Source: Sepiola atlantica (lineage: Eukaryota > Mollusca > Cephalopoda > Sepiida > Sepiolidae). From it: DNA of 64,000 nucleotides. The stretch is taken from positions 38,103,763-38,167,762 of the forward strand of contig OY744522.1 of assembly GCA_963556195.1 (NCBI GenBank), written 5' to 3'. Made by a program: the position numbers and the translations under genes. Numbering within the stretch: the stretch's first letter is position 1; each line of letters starts with the position of its first letter. The notes under the pieces were generated by a model. It was not told where the DNA came from, ran no database searches, and was given only the letters and a program-made list of their open reading frames with translations. Positions 10,910 through 20,830 of this stretch are shown piece by piece.

Positions 10910-11230
10910 CTATTGTTTGTCGGAGGTGAGACCGGCCTGACACCCACCCGTGTTCACCAAACAGCACCCCGAACCACCTGCACCGGCAGTCGCCCCTCTG
11001 TCGCTCACTTCGCGCCTCCTTTTTTCTCTCCCTCCCCTACTCCCCACTGCCGTCTGCGACATCAATCTGCATTGAAAGGCTTTCATTTTGGTCGTCGGGA
11101 TGGGCCTTGTTTCGTTCGCGCCCCATTCCCCTCAAAAGCCTCACTTCCACCCCCGCGTGCCCCTGTAAACATGCTGGCTGCTCGCGGCTGTCGGTCAGAA
11201 CTTGATTTTTACAAACGTTAGACAACGAAA
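10910..11230. other. GC-richer segment without recognisable gene
   Basis: About 300 bp with clearly more C and CpG than its surroundings and short open frames on both strands (10913-11221 plus, 11037-11225 minus). Neither protein shows a domain or a biased periodicity I recognise. It could be a decayed exon or promoter, or transposon leader DNA. Confidence 0.35.
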
Positions 11231-11464
11231 ATCACCCACTCTTACCACGCATGCGTTCTCTATGACCACGTATGTTTTTTTTTGCGGAGGGGGAGTGAGG
11301 GCTAACACAGAAGCCGTTTGTCGCAACATTGGGTTTACCAATCATAAGGTTCGCTGTTCGTTCCCACGGGGCTCGACGGTTGCACTAAAATAAAATGGAA
11401 GGGAATATGTCAGCGAACTAGGGGGTATCATTTAAACGATAAATTATGTCGGTCATTTTTAAAT

Positions 11465-12080
11465 CTATTAAAGACTAGCCAACATATCCTCCTGTTTCTT
11501 CCTCCTGTGACTGAAGAATTCTACAGTCAACCGAGCGGGTTCAGTAGATTGTTTAAATGAGTAAATTGTGAAAACTTTCATAAATTCAATCAGTTAGCTA
11601 AGACTGCAGGCGCCAGTTTCGCGGTTTCGATTCCCGGTGCCGACGTCAAGTTTCTTTATTGTTTATTTATTTATGTAAAATAAGTTTCTTACGTTTAGAA
11701 AAATTTCCGCTGACGGACATTACAGACAGACAGACAGACAAAGTCGCCATTATATTAGAAGTAAACTAGCCAAAATATCCTCCCTACGGTCGTATATTTT
11801 AGCTAGGCTGCCGCGTCTCTTCCTCGTGTGACTGAAGCGTTGCACAGTCAACCGAGGTGGTTCATTGAATTATTTAAGTGAGTAAACTAGAAATGCTTTC
11901 AGTTAATAGCTCAGTCAGCAACGCCTAAGACTGCAAGCTTCAGGTACGCGGTTTTGATTCACAGTGTCGGCGTCAAGTTTCTTTATTGTTTATTTATTCA
12001 TGTAAAATAAGTTTATTACGTTTAGAAATTCTGCCGCTGACGGACAGACAGACAGAGAAAATCGCCGATAAGTAGGTAGA
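11465..12080 (+). repeat. Tandemly duplicated tRNA-derived SINE
   Basis: Two diverged units of about 300 bp, 11465-11760 and 11763-12080, share GTGACTGAAG, ACAGTCAACCGAG, the tail AAGTTTCTTTATTGTTTATT and a CAGA-rich end. Each has a pol III-like head: a B-box-like GGTTTCGATTCCCGG near 11617 and the decayed GGTTTTGATTCACAG near 11945. The second unit has an A-box-like TAGCTCAGTCAGC. A tRNA-headed SINE, duplicated in place, is the simplest reading. Confidence 0.6.
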
Positions 12081-12224
12081 AAAGGATACTTTATTCGAGT
12101 GGATCATACTTTGATTGTTTCACTCATTACGCCAACTATTTTTTTCATTTCCAAAACGTCACATTATGTCTAACAATCTTATAGTTAATTCTTTGTTACA
12201 AATTGTGTAACATTGATCCATTAA

Positions 12225-12480
12225 CCTTTTGGCTAAAATCAGAGTGCAGTATCTGTTCCGATGGATGCTACACTGGAGACCGGTACCGTTTTGGCCTTCG
12301 GGCCTTGATTCCGTCGGTCTGGGGTATTGCCCTGTGCAGTTCCAGGAGGTCCACCTTCCCAGGCTTTGCCTTCTCACTATTTGAGAAGGTGTTAGTTTAT
12401 TGCTAATCATCTGAGGCGCCCTTACCGGGAAATGTTGACAGGGCTGCCCAGGCATTTTTTTGTAGGCCAAAACGCACTAA
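12225..12480 (+). mobile_element. U2 snRNA-headed SINE-like repeat, copy A
   Basis: At 12225-12258 CCTTTTGGCTAA, then ATC, then AGTATCTGTTC follow the 5' end of U2 snRNA closely, including the segment that pairs with the intron branch site. About 65 bp further, GGTATTGCCCTGTGCAGTTC and CCAGGAGGTCCACC recall the last U2 stem-loop. The rest (12362-12480) is an unrelated body ending in a GAGG-type hairpin tail. A minus-strand relative without the U2 head lies at 41040-41340, and a diverged piece at 28040-28135. Confidence 0.65.
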
Positions 12481-12596
12481 TCCTCGTGCGCTGGCTAACC
12501 ACACTTAACATTGTGTCTAGCCTCCATGAGAGGAGGTAAATAAAAATGCATTGACCTTGTGTCTAACCTCATGAGGTAAATAACTTGACTCATTGG
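12481..12596 (+). repeat. Repeated tail units of the U2-headed family
   Basis: Two short units, each with TTGTGTCTARCCTC followed by a small palindrome and GAGGTAAATAA, lie in tandem. The same tail layout ends the other copies near 12790, 35360 and 40325. Confidence 0.55.
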
Positions 12597-12815
12597 TCTT
12601 TTATCTAGGAGCAAAGTGTAGTATCTGTTCTGATGCAACATTTAATCTTTTCTGTCTCCGGTTAACGAAGGAGAAATCTTTCTAGACTGAAGCAATTTTT
12701 ATTTTTGTTCCAATCCAGAGTGACCCTTTAAGGGAGCTGGATTCTCCTCACACATAAAACACGACTTTGTGTCTAACTCTGCTCCGTGGGGAGGAAAGTA
12801 AATACGAACATTGGA
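12597..12815 (+). mobile_element. U2 snRNA-headed SINE-like repeat, copy B
   Basis: The head TCTTTTATCTAGGAGCAAAG then TGTAGTATCTGTTCTGAT aligns to U2 snRNA 5' nucleotides around GGCTAAGATC and GTAGTATCTGTTC. The body includes GGAGAAATC, TTTTTGTTCCAATCCAG and the tail CTGCTCCGTGGGGAGGAAAG then TAAATA. Copies C (35157-35400) and D (40290-40535) share all of these blocks. Upstream sequence is not shared with copies C and D, consistent with the head being the true 5' end. Confidence 0.7.
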
Positions 12816-12914
12816 AACGAAACACAAATTCCGATTTCACGTACGAAGAATATTTGTCACCTTTTGTAAACAAATAAGAAAATCACTAAGATAAAACGTT
12901 ACTTCGTTTATTTC

Positions 12915-13090
12915 AATTTTGGTGAATATGTTTTTATAAAAAATAATTTTATTGAATATGTTTCAAAAAATAAATTTATTGAATATTTTTTATAAAAAAT
13001 AATTTTATTGAATATTTTTTTATAAAAAATAATTTTATTGAATATTTTTTATAAAAAATAATATTATTGAATATGTTTTATATAAATAAA
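12915..13090. repeat. About 30-bp AT-rich minisatellite, 5 units
   Basis: Units of the type AATAATTTTATTGAATATTT followed by TTATAAA repeat five to six times with small length changes. Confidence 0.85.
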
Positions 13091-13139
13091 TAATTAAAAT
13101 TCAAGTAAAGTCGGTGATTAAAATAAAGCGTTAAAAGCA

Positions 13140-13205
13140 AACAAAATACGTCCCTATTTAATTGTCTCCCCACGAAAACAAAATGGGCACACTGGATTGG
13201 GAACA
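13140..13205 (-). repeat. U2-headed family, 3' body fragment
   Basis: On the minus strand TTGTTCCCAATCCAGTGTGC and CGTGGGGAGACAATTAAATA match the body and tail of copies B, C and D. The head is missing. Confidence 0.6.
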
Positions 13206-13434
13206 AAAAAATAGGTAATTCCTCTTTTAGTGACGTAAAATATTCGGCACTTGTTTATAATACTCCATCAACCATTTTTTTCCAACTTTTTTACTGATTA
13301 AATTCTTCTTGTTTGGGGGGGGGGAGGGCGTTTACATAAGGTGCACGGCCTCAAATAATGCCTAACAATTCTTGGAATTCCTGGCTTTCAGACTGGGATC
13401 AAAGTATCAGTATTGTCCTTGGTCAAAAGAAAAC

Positions 13435-14695
13435 TTTTTTATAGGTTAATTCCTATCTCAGTCACGTAAATTATTTAGAGTAAAATGGTTTCTTTTTACT
13501 TTCTGTATGTTTATGAAGATGGTGACTATATTTTTCTGATCGACTTTTCATTTTAATTCCTTCTTTGCGGATAGTTTTTCAGACGTTTTAAAGATAATCA
13601 CAAAAAAAAGTAGAATTTGAATTTGTTTGGGGGTAAACTGCACCGAATAACCAACTTTTTAAAAAAAAATAGGATTTTATTTAATGGACATTTCTGAATT
13701 AAACAAAATTAGCTTCATTCATAACAACACAATAATTGGTTAATTTAAATATATTACAAATTCACATTGTTAACAAATTAAACATAGTAATGACGTATCA
13801 AGTACAGAATATTGCTGACAAAATTCTCGAAGTGGACTAAATATGTTGCTTCTATAGAATTTGAACCGAACGAAACTGACTCAGAGTCGAATGTTTTTCT
13901 GGAGTGCCATATAGTAAGATGAGAATATTAATCTGAATAATACAGATTCGTAAGTGAATTTGAAGCATTTAAACACTAATTTCGAAAGAAATAGGGGACC
14001 CATATCGGCCTGAATATTTGTGATTTACGGAAATGATCGAGCTGTCGCCGTACAGTCAATTAGCTTAAAATTAGTACCGACATTACATGATACAACGTTT
14101 TCATCTTTTCCCTGACGTAAGGTTAACACCTTACCCCCGTCTCTGTTGATAATGGGTTTAATCGTTTTGGTGCTTATTTTGAATAGGGTTAAATCGAAAA
14201 TTTCCACTCCGTTATGACCGCCATATCTAAAATCCGAAATGTTGACCGGTGTTGCCCTTCTATTTTTGCAATAAAAAAAAGTTCAGTTTTTTTTAATTAT
14301 TAACTATTAACAATAATAAAATCAAACTGTTTGTTATATAATTAGAAATTTATTACTTTTTTCAAAATATTATTAAATAGTTTAATTATTAACCAAATAT
14401 AATTAATTATATTATAATGTAACAAACAATCAAACAAATAATAAATTCAAACTGTTATTTATAAATGGAATTTTTTCTTAACAAAATTGAAATATATTTT
14501 TCCGACCAAAGTTCTATTTCGGCGTATGACGTGTACGATGAAACTTAGCATTATAAAAATATAAAACATTAAAAACCCCAAATTGTTTTTTTAGTAAAGC
14601 ATGGTTTAAGTTTAAAAATTATGAAAGAAGGGTGCAATATAAACCTATTTCACTCTAAATAATTTACGTGACTGAAAAAGACATTAATCTCAAGT
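13435..14695. repeat. Inverted repeat pair enclosing AT-rich DNA
   Basis: CAGTCACGTAAATTATTTAG at about 13465 is repeated in reverse complement near 14645-14680, with about 50 bp of flanking similarity. The 1.15 kb between is AT-rich and has no recognisable coding. It may be a non-autonomous DNA transposon or two oppositely oriented repeat copies. Confidence 0.45.
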
Positions 14696-15259
14696 AAAAG
14701 TATCTTTTTTTTAATTTTTCACGTTCGGTTTTTTTGAAAATGGCGAGCTGAGCCGACAATATTTTTCTCGACTTTCAAATAAAAATACTCTCGTACCAAA
14801 CTTTGTAAAGACGGATTTTATTTTAAAAATAATTGTAAATTCCAAAAATATTACCGTTATAAAGGAAATCAAGTATCAAGTTTATGTGATCAGTTTATGT
14901 TAAATTTATATAGGAAACTGATCCCCTTTCTAAAATCTAAATTTTGAAAATAAATTAAAAAATACACGCAATTCTCTAGCGACAGGATAAGTAATTGTAC
15001 ACCGAAAAAAATGGTTAATAAAAAAGTTGAGCAAAACGGGTGGTGGAGAATTACCAACCAGCACTGATTAAAACAATGGCAAGTTTTATTGTCCGCATGA
15101 GACGCCGAAATGAAAAATATAGTCTCCATCTTTATAAATAAATTGAAATATGCTAGCCAATGTTGATAAACTTGAGTTATTGTTCTTTTTTAGCTAGCCT
15201 CTCTGGACTTGTTTAGATAGCGTGTATATTTCATAATCGCTCCTAAACAACCTATTATT
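14696..15259. other. AT-rich region, no gene
   Basis: A 60-bp piece at about 15110-15135 (GAAAAATATAGTCTCCATCT) recurs at 15930-15950 in the same orientation. No coding or RNA gene is seen. Confidence 0.5.
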
Positions 15260-15815
15260 ACGGGCATTTTGATCGATAGCTTACAGAATGAAAAAGAGGT
15301 TAAAAAATCAAAAAAAAAAACAACAAATTAATGTTACCAAAGTCAAGATAAATTACTCTTCTACTAACCTGGATAAGTTTATTTGTGTTTTAACTTATTT
15401 TAAAGCGTTTTGTTTTGGTAAAAACAAACCTAGTGTCCACCTGTTTAGTTAGGAAGAAACAAAATGGCTGTTCATGAGCTCTGCACGGAGACCGTTGCTA
15501 ACCGGTTAAAAATCGAAAAATAAACAAAATAGTGTTAGAAACACATCCAATAATAGGAAAACGTAATGTTCTACAAGTATTTTGCTTATTTTCGTTTTTT
15601 GAGTCATTATCCAACTCTGTGTAATTTCAACTTTTTTTTTTTCTAGCAGGTTTGTTTTGAACACAAAAAAACTTTTTAAAATAAGGTAAAACAAATAAAC
15701 TTATCCAGATTCGTAGAAGAGTAACTAATCTTGCCTTTCGTAACATTTATTTGTTGCTTATTTGTTTGTGTTTTACCCATTTTCCATTCTGTAAGTTGTC
15801 GTTAAAATGCTTATT
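15260..15815. mobile_element. Foldback/MITE-like element
   Basis: Two nested inverted repeats share a centre. The outer pair is GCATTTTGATCG.. CTTACAGAATG (15263-15292) against 15780-15812. The inner pair is TACTCTTCTACTAACCTGG, ATAAGTTTATTTGTGTTTTA (15354-15400) against 15676-15728. There is no transposase frame inside. It fits a palindromic, non-autonomous DNA element. Confidence 0.55.
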
Positions 15816-16079
15816 TTTTTTACTTTAACCCTATTTTAGGAAATAATAAAACAAAAAAAAAACATTAAAAAACAGTAAGTTGTAGTAAGTTTCACCGTAC
15901 ACGTGAAACGCACAAAATTAAAACAAGGCTGAAAAATATAGTCGCCATCTCTATAAACAATCGAAACGAAACTAAGGATACGTAACACGTACATTTATAA
16001 AGGAAAGTGAAAAATCTTAAATCTCTTTGCAAATTACTTCAAACGCCAATACGTATTTTTAAAAATAAGTAAGCTTGTA

Positions 16080-16082
<3 letters not shown>

Positions 16083-16144
<62 letters not shown>

Positions 16145-16164
16145 GTGTGTGTGTGTGTGTGTGT
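16083..16164. repeat. (AT)n(GT)n microsatellite
   Basis: A pure AT tract turns into GT at 16145-16164 and directly abuts the left terminal module of the Penelope-like element. Confidence 0.96.
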
Positions 16165-16300
16165 GAAAAAGACAAAAGAAAAAAAATTCAATACAGGAAA
16201 AAATTATCAAGAAACGACAGATTTTACCGGTGTCGTTCCGATCAACGAATGTCTTCAGAAAAAGGTAATTCGACAACGGTAAAAACATAGGAAAAATAAA
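16165..16300 (-). mobile_element. PLE terminal module, left (minus strand)
   Basis: Minus-strand copy of the module that also ends at 18085 in the opposite orientation. It holds a hammerhead-like string (CTGAAGA at 16258-16252, a stem around GTTGATC, GACACCGGTAAAA) in which GAA has become GAC. It lies 3' of the dead coding region at 16470-17805. Confidence 0.65.
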
Positions 16301-16388
16301 AGAACGCACAAAGAGACGTCATTGGTACGCGTTTAACTATTTGAAATAAGAAAGAATAATAAAACGCGTGCGGAGAGACGTTAACATG

Positions 16389-16389
16389 G

Positions 16390-16420
<31 letters not shown>
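16389..16420. repeat. (AAG)n microsatellite
   Basis: Ten GAA/AAG triplets. Confidence 0.95.
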
Positions 16421-16469
16421 GGAAAATATGGATGAAGTATAGTAAAAAAAGAAAAGTTACTTTAACCGG

Positions 16470-17805
16470 GATCGCATTTTTTATGTGCGGTTTTTGCCAG
16501 AGTCTGAGGTTTATGTTAGATGGTGACGAGAGAAGTATTATAGCGCTTTAGATGCATTTGCGACGTGGGAGAGAGTATTCAGTCGTGAGGAAGGTGCAAT
16601 TTTAAAAATCAAAATTGTGGATAAAAGTGTGTCTGAGTATGAATAGTGCGTTAGTTGGATTGTTGTGTTTAAGGTCCTGTTTGTTTTCGTAGGAAGAGGT
16701 GTTCTTTGAGGCATCTGGGGACGGGGGTTGGTGTTGAGTAAATCTTTAATTGTTTTAGAGGTTGATATTGTTATGTTTATGTGAGATTTGAATTGTTTTT
16801 GTGATATGGGATTATTTGGGAGAACTATGTAAGATTTACTTTACTCAGTCATGTCGGTGTTATTTGTGCTGGTGATTTTATAAGGGGACATTTTTGTCTT
16901 TGTTGTTGTTGTGGATGTTCAAGGTTTTGCATTTAGTATTTTGGATGAATAATTGGGGGTATTTTAAAGCTAGCTATAGGTTTCTTTATGGCGAAGGCAA
17001 GCGGGGTTGACAATTCTAAGAGCTGTGAGGAACGAGCCTATAATCATTCCAGATTTTTTTAATCTGTTGTTGTGGTCGAGTTAAAAATGTATAAGATCAT
17101 TTGTATTCGTTGATTTTCTAAAGACTAAGTAGTTTAGGCCGTTTGGGGTGCTGTGTAGAGTTGATATCAAGGAAGTTGAGGATGTGATTATTTTCTGATT
17201 CCGAGATGAAGGAAATGATGTGTTCAATTTCATTAAGTTAGTCGACTATGTCAGCGAGATTAATGTGACGTGAGTAAATAAGAAGTGTATCATCAATGCA
17301 TCTAAAGTAGTGAGAGTTTTTGGTCGGATTGATTTGAAATTCTACGAAAAAGACAGGCAAAGACTCCGCTGAGAGAGGAGGGCAAGGACAAACCAAATTT
17401 TTATTTGTATAATTTGTCGTTAAAAGTAAAAGCAGAAAGGCTCAGTGGTTGCATGCAAAGTCGGGGAAGGTCAGGCTCAGAACACACACAAAGGAATAGC
17501 AAAAAATATACATTGACATTTTCACGCCGTTGATTTGCGGTTCTGCACTTGACACGTCTTTGCTTGTGTGATGAAATAGCATTATTTAATAATTTGAATG
17601 GTAGGGAATGGAGAACTTAATTTTATACTTAATGAGATGCATTTTGAGGAATCTAAGGCATTTGGCTATAAGTACGTTCGTATAAAGAAATTTAATATTT
17701 AAACTGGCCATACTAAGGTTATTCATATTGATGTGTTGGAGTCTTTGTAGCAGATCTCTGTTTTTTTTTATATAGGCTAGACTAGTGGAACCGAGGAGGG
17801 GTGAG
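16470..17805 (-). pseudogene. Dead Penelope-like element (RT + GIY-YIG)
   Basis: Read on the minus strand with many stops and frameshifts, the order matches Penelope-like proteins. RT motif A is MASLNIKFLYTNV (about 17690-17740, with the catalytic D changed to N), followed by CLRFLKMHL and KIKFSIPYHSNY. Then come FTFNDKLYK, GLSLPSSLS (motif B region, about 17385), and YFRCIDDTLLIYS (motif C, about 17275-17315). After these are NHILNFLDI, INEYK-type linker residues, and remains of the GIY-YIG C-terminal half (NPTNALFILRHTF, about 16625). It is flanked by inverted copies of one terminal module (16165-16300 and 17920-18085). The family differs from the intact element at 18295. Confidence 0.8.
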
Positions 17806-17919
17806 TATTTCTACTAATTTTCTTTCTTTTTTCAAATTGTTTTACGGGTGCCAAGGTCGTCTCTTTGTGCGTTATTTTTTCTTATGTTTTTACCGTTATC
17901 AAATGAATGTACAATCTTC

Positions 17920-18085
17920 ACTTTTTCTGAAGACGTTCGTTGATCAGAACGAAACCGGTAAAATATCTCGTTTCTTGATGATTTGTTTCTTCTGTATTTA
18001 AATGTGCTTTTTTACGTTTGTCTTTTTCACACATCTTGTCTACCACGGAATTTTATTTTATGATATACCGTGCATTTTAGCATCA
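17920..18085 (+). mobile_element. PLE terminal module, right (plus strand)
   Basis: It begins with a hammerhead-like core and continues with GTTTGTCTTTTTCACACATC and TACCGTGCATTTTAGCATC before a short (AT) run. It is the inverted counterpart of 16165-16300 and closely matches 3506-3584 and the arms of 28541-28770. Inverted terminal modules are a known arrangement for Penelope-type insertions. Confidence 0.7.
17922..17963 (+). ncRNA. Hammerhead-like motif in PLE module
   Basis: TTT, CTGAAGA (17927-17933), one extra C, stem II GTTC/GAAC (17935-17938 with 17947-17950), GAA, the self-complementary ACCGGT as stem III, A at the cleavage position, then AAA pairing with TTT. Only the extra C departs from the core, but stem I is weak (three A-U pairs). 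Confidence 0.45.
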
Positions 18086-18094
18086 TATATATAG

Positions 18095-18213
18095 TATACA
18101 TTTTTATCAATACAAACATTTCTGGTTACATATGTGCATACATATTTCAGCTGCGCCTTCTTTCGTATATGCACATATGTAGCCAAAGATGTTTGCATAA
18201 ATAAAAATATATA
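18095..18213. repeat. Imperfect palindrome (about 48-bp arms)
   Basis: TTACATATGTGCATA in the left arm (18095-18141) pairs with TATGCACATATGTAGCC in the right arm (18165-18213), with ATACAAACATT against GATGTTTGCAT and flanking A/T-rich pairs. The loop is 23 bp and contains TTTCAGCTGCGCC. It sits 80 bp upstream of the intact PLE coding region and may be a MITE or part of that element's 5' end. Confidence 0.75.
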
Positions 18214-18294
18214 CTAAAAACAGCTCTACTTGTTATTGGGCACATTTTATAAACACTAGAGTTTTATTGGATTAACATTTAGGAAACAGAAATA

Positions 18295-20646
18295 ATGCAT
18301 GTACATTCTTGTCTTAAACAGGATGTGGCTCCTCTTTATATTTCAAAACGTATTGTTGCGTCTAAAGTTAGACCCAGTTTTTCTATGGAACGTGCTTTTA
18401 TGCGTGATGACATTAATAAGTTGTCTGAAAAGCGTGAATATCTTATTAGTATTCGTCATCGTCTCTGGTTTGCAGTTAAAGGCTTCTTGTCTTTTTTTGA
18501 TTTCTTCCGTTTCTGCAAGTATCTGTCTATTGGTGATGAATTTGCCAAGCAACATGCTTCTATAAAATATAATAAACAACTTGCCGTTCTTGTTCGAAGA
18601 CGTTATGGTTGTGAAATAAATAATGGTAGCAAACATATATTTAATTTTTCGAACACTGTACTAACAGATATCGAAATTAAAGTTTTGTCTAAGGGGTTAG
18701 ATTTTTGTATTCCCCCTACCCACATTAACAAAGAGAAAACCCTCGCTTCTTTCGAGGTTTTGTTTTCTCAAATTAGACATCACTCTCCTAGTTCTTTAGA
18801 TAATGTTTCTAGAATGAAATCTAGGTTGGTTGACTTGGCACACCAATACAGTAACGCCTCCATTGACCACAGTGACTTTATTTGGAATAAAACGCAATTT
18901 CAAACCATAAAAGCGTTAAAATCTAATGAGGACATTTACATTTGTAAACCAGACAAAGGTGCTGGTGTTGTGGTATTGGATCGTAGTGACTACGTTAACA
19001 AAATGTTATCTATTCTTAACGACACTACTAAATTCTGTAGACTTGGTCCTGTCGAGTCAGCAGATAATACTTGTAAGAACGAGATCAAGATGCAGAAGCG
19101 TCTTCTTTCTTTATTTAAAAAGAAGGTTTTTCCGAAAGAGGTCTATGATAGGATCAGACCCTCTGGGTCATTGCGACCTAGATTATATGGTCTTCCAAAA
19201 ATACACAAGGAGGGGGTGCCACTTAGACCTATATTATCTATGATAGGGTCCGCCCAACATTCTTTGGCTCAGTGGCTCCTAGTAATCCTGCAACCTGTGC
19301 GTGATCTATACTCGACGCACTGCATCCCTGATTCCTATCGGTTTACTGAAGTTTTACGTGGGTTAGATCCGGATTCTGAGACATCATTTATGTGCTCTTT
19401 TGATGTCTCTAGTCTCTTTACTAATGTACCTTTAGATGAGACTATAACTATTTGTACCGACGCTCTCTATGAAGGTTGCCTGACTGCCCCTTGTTTCCCT
19501 AGGGAGATCTTCATAGAATTGATACTTCTTTGTACCAAATCAGTCGAGTTCAGCTTCGATAATATTATGTATAGTCAGGTTGATGGGGTCTCAATGGGTA
19601 GTCCATTGGCCCCCACTTTAGCTGATATCTTCGTCGGATATTACGAATCCGTTTTATTTAAGTCTGTAAAGATGCCCACTACTTATGTTAGATATGTGGA
19701 TGACACTTTTGCGATGTTTTCTTCACAGAATGGAGCATTGGCATTCTTTCATAAGTTAAACTCTATTCATGAGGCTCTAAAGTTTACGATGGAAAGCGAA
19801 AAGGATAATTGTCTTCCCTTCTTGGATGTTCTTGTTGAACGTTCAAGGGGTGGCTTTCTCACTTCCATCTACAGGAAACCTACTTTTACGGGCCTATATG
19901 TAAACTGGTCTTCTTTTGTGCCTATATCTAGAAAGATAGGCTTAATTTATACTTTGGTACATAGAGCTCTCGTTATTTGTTCTCCAAATAAATTAGAATG
20001 TGAACTTAATAGGATCAGGGATATATTCATTGATAATGGTTATCCCGAGGACCTTATCAATGATTGTATTAATAAAAAGGTTGCTGATTTTAAATCCCCT
20101 AAAATATTTGGGCCTGTAAAATGCCCCATTTATTTAAAATTACCTTGGATAGGGGGAAATAGTATTAAACTAGGTAAACAGATTGTTGATAGCATTAGCA
20201 ATTGCTTCTACTCTGTTTCCTTACGATTAGTTTATGCTACAAGACCTGCTTTTCCTTCCTTTCGCAAGGATAGTGTGCCCTATACAAATTATAGTAATAT
20301 TGTATATCAATTTAAATGCCAATGTGATGCTGGCTATATAGGGCGCACTTCCTTGCATTTGCAGACTCGCATAAACCAGCACATTCCATCGAAAATACGT
20401 CAGGGAAGGGTAGGGTCCTTGTGTTATCCCTCCTCTAATTCTTTGGACTCTGCTATTGGCCAGCATTTGGTTGAAAACCCTAGCTGTGCCAGTGGCTATA
20501 AAATAGACCGTTTTGAGGTCTTGCATCGAGCAGATTCCAAGAACCATTTGAAAATATTGGAATCTGTCTCTATTGCTATGCGAAAACCTTCCTTGTGCCG
20601 GCAGAAGGAATTTGTAAGATCGCTGAATCTCTTTGGGGAACTTTGA
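18295..20646 (+). CDS. Penelope-like reverse transcriptase with GIY-YIG endonuclease
   Basis: 783 residues, one frame, no stops. The RT core in order is KPDKGAGVVVLDRSDY (218-233), RPRLYGLPKIHKEG (294-307), motif A FDVSSLFTNVPLDETI with catalytic D370 (369-384), motif B DGVSMGSPLAPTLADIF (430-446), motif C YVRYVDDTF with D469/D470, and LPFLDVLVE (507-515). A C-terminal GIY-YIG nuclease domain follows: VYQFKCQCDAGYIGRTS (670-686), catalytic R692, H696, and E756 in KILESVSI. Both active sites look intact, which is unusual here. From family knowledge the protein nicks target DNA with the GIY-YIG domain and primes reverse transcription there. The first ATG is taken as start because an in-frame stop precedes it closely; a shorter start at M31 is possible. 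It contrasts with the dead PLEs at 1430 and 16470. Confidence 0.93.
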   Translation: MHVHSCLKQDVAPLYISKRIVASKVRPSFSMERAFMRDDINKLSEKREYLISIRHRLWFAVKGFLSFFDFFRFCKYLSIGDEFAKQHASIKYNKQLAVLVRRRYGCEINNGSKHIFNFSNTVLTDIEIKVLSKGLDFCIPPTHINKEKTLASFEVLFSQIRHHSPSSLDNVSRMKSRLVDLAHQYSNASIDHSDFIWNKTQFQTIKALKSNEDIYICKPDKGAGVVVLDRSDYVNKMLSILNDTTKFCRLGPVESADNTCKNEIKMQKRLLSLFKKKVFPKEVYDRIRPSGSLRPRLYGLPKIHKEGVPLRPILSMIGSAQHSLAQWLLVILQPVRDLYSTHCIPDSYRFTEVLRGLDPDSETSFMCSFDVSSLFTNVPLDETITICTDALYEGCLTAPCFPREIFIELILLCTKSVEFSFDNIMYSQVDGVSMGSPLAPTLADIFVGYYESVLFKSVKMPTTYVRYVDDTFAMFSSQNGALAFFHKLNSIHEALKFTMESEKDNCLPFLDVLVERSRGGFLTSIYRKPTFTGLYVNWSSFVPISRKIGLIYTLVHRALVICSPNKLECELNRIRDIFIDNGYPEDLINDCINKKVADFKSPKIFGPVKCPIYLKLPWIGGNSIKLGKQIVDSISNCFYSVSLRLVYATRPAFPSFRKDSVPYTNYSNIVYQFKCQCDAGYIGRTSLHLQTRINQHIPSKIRQGRVGSLCYPSSNSLDSAIGQHLVENPSCASGYKIDRFEVLHRADSKNHLKILESVSIAMRKPSLCRQKEFVRSLNLFGEL

Positions 20647-20655
20647 ACTCCTTCC

Positions 20656-20656
<1 letters not shown>

Positions 20657-20688
<32 letters not shown>
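20657..20688. repeat. Poly-T run
   Basis: About 31 consecutive T bases ten bases after the PLE stop codon. Confidence 0.98.
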
Positions 20689-20830
20689 CCTAACGTAGTG
20701 CTTTTTAATCGACTTTTAACGAAATAATTAAATTGAATTTTAATCGCTTCAACGTTAATTTTGGCACACTCAATTTCCCCATTTGCTCTTTCTTTCGAAG
20801 TTATTGTTATTATTAATTAAAACTATCGAT

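Noticed and set aside
12225..12365. Functional U2 snRNA gene
   Set aside because: Only the first 35 or so bases match well; the middle is divergent, no Sm site is in the right place and the family continues into a foreign body.
16252..16258. Intact hammerhead in the left PLE module
   Set aside because: The core GAA is changed to GAC, so I count it only as a decayed copy.
20227..20658. 143-codon minus-strand frame over the PLE C-terminus
   Set aside because: Shadow of the plus-strand PLE coding sequence, with no domain of its own.
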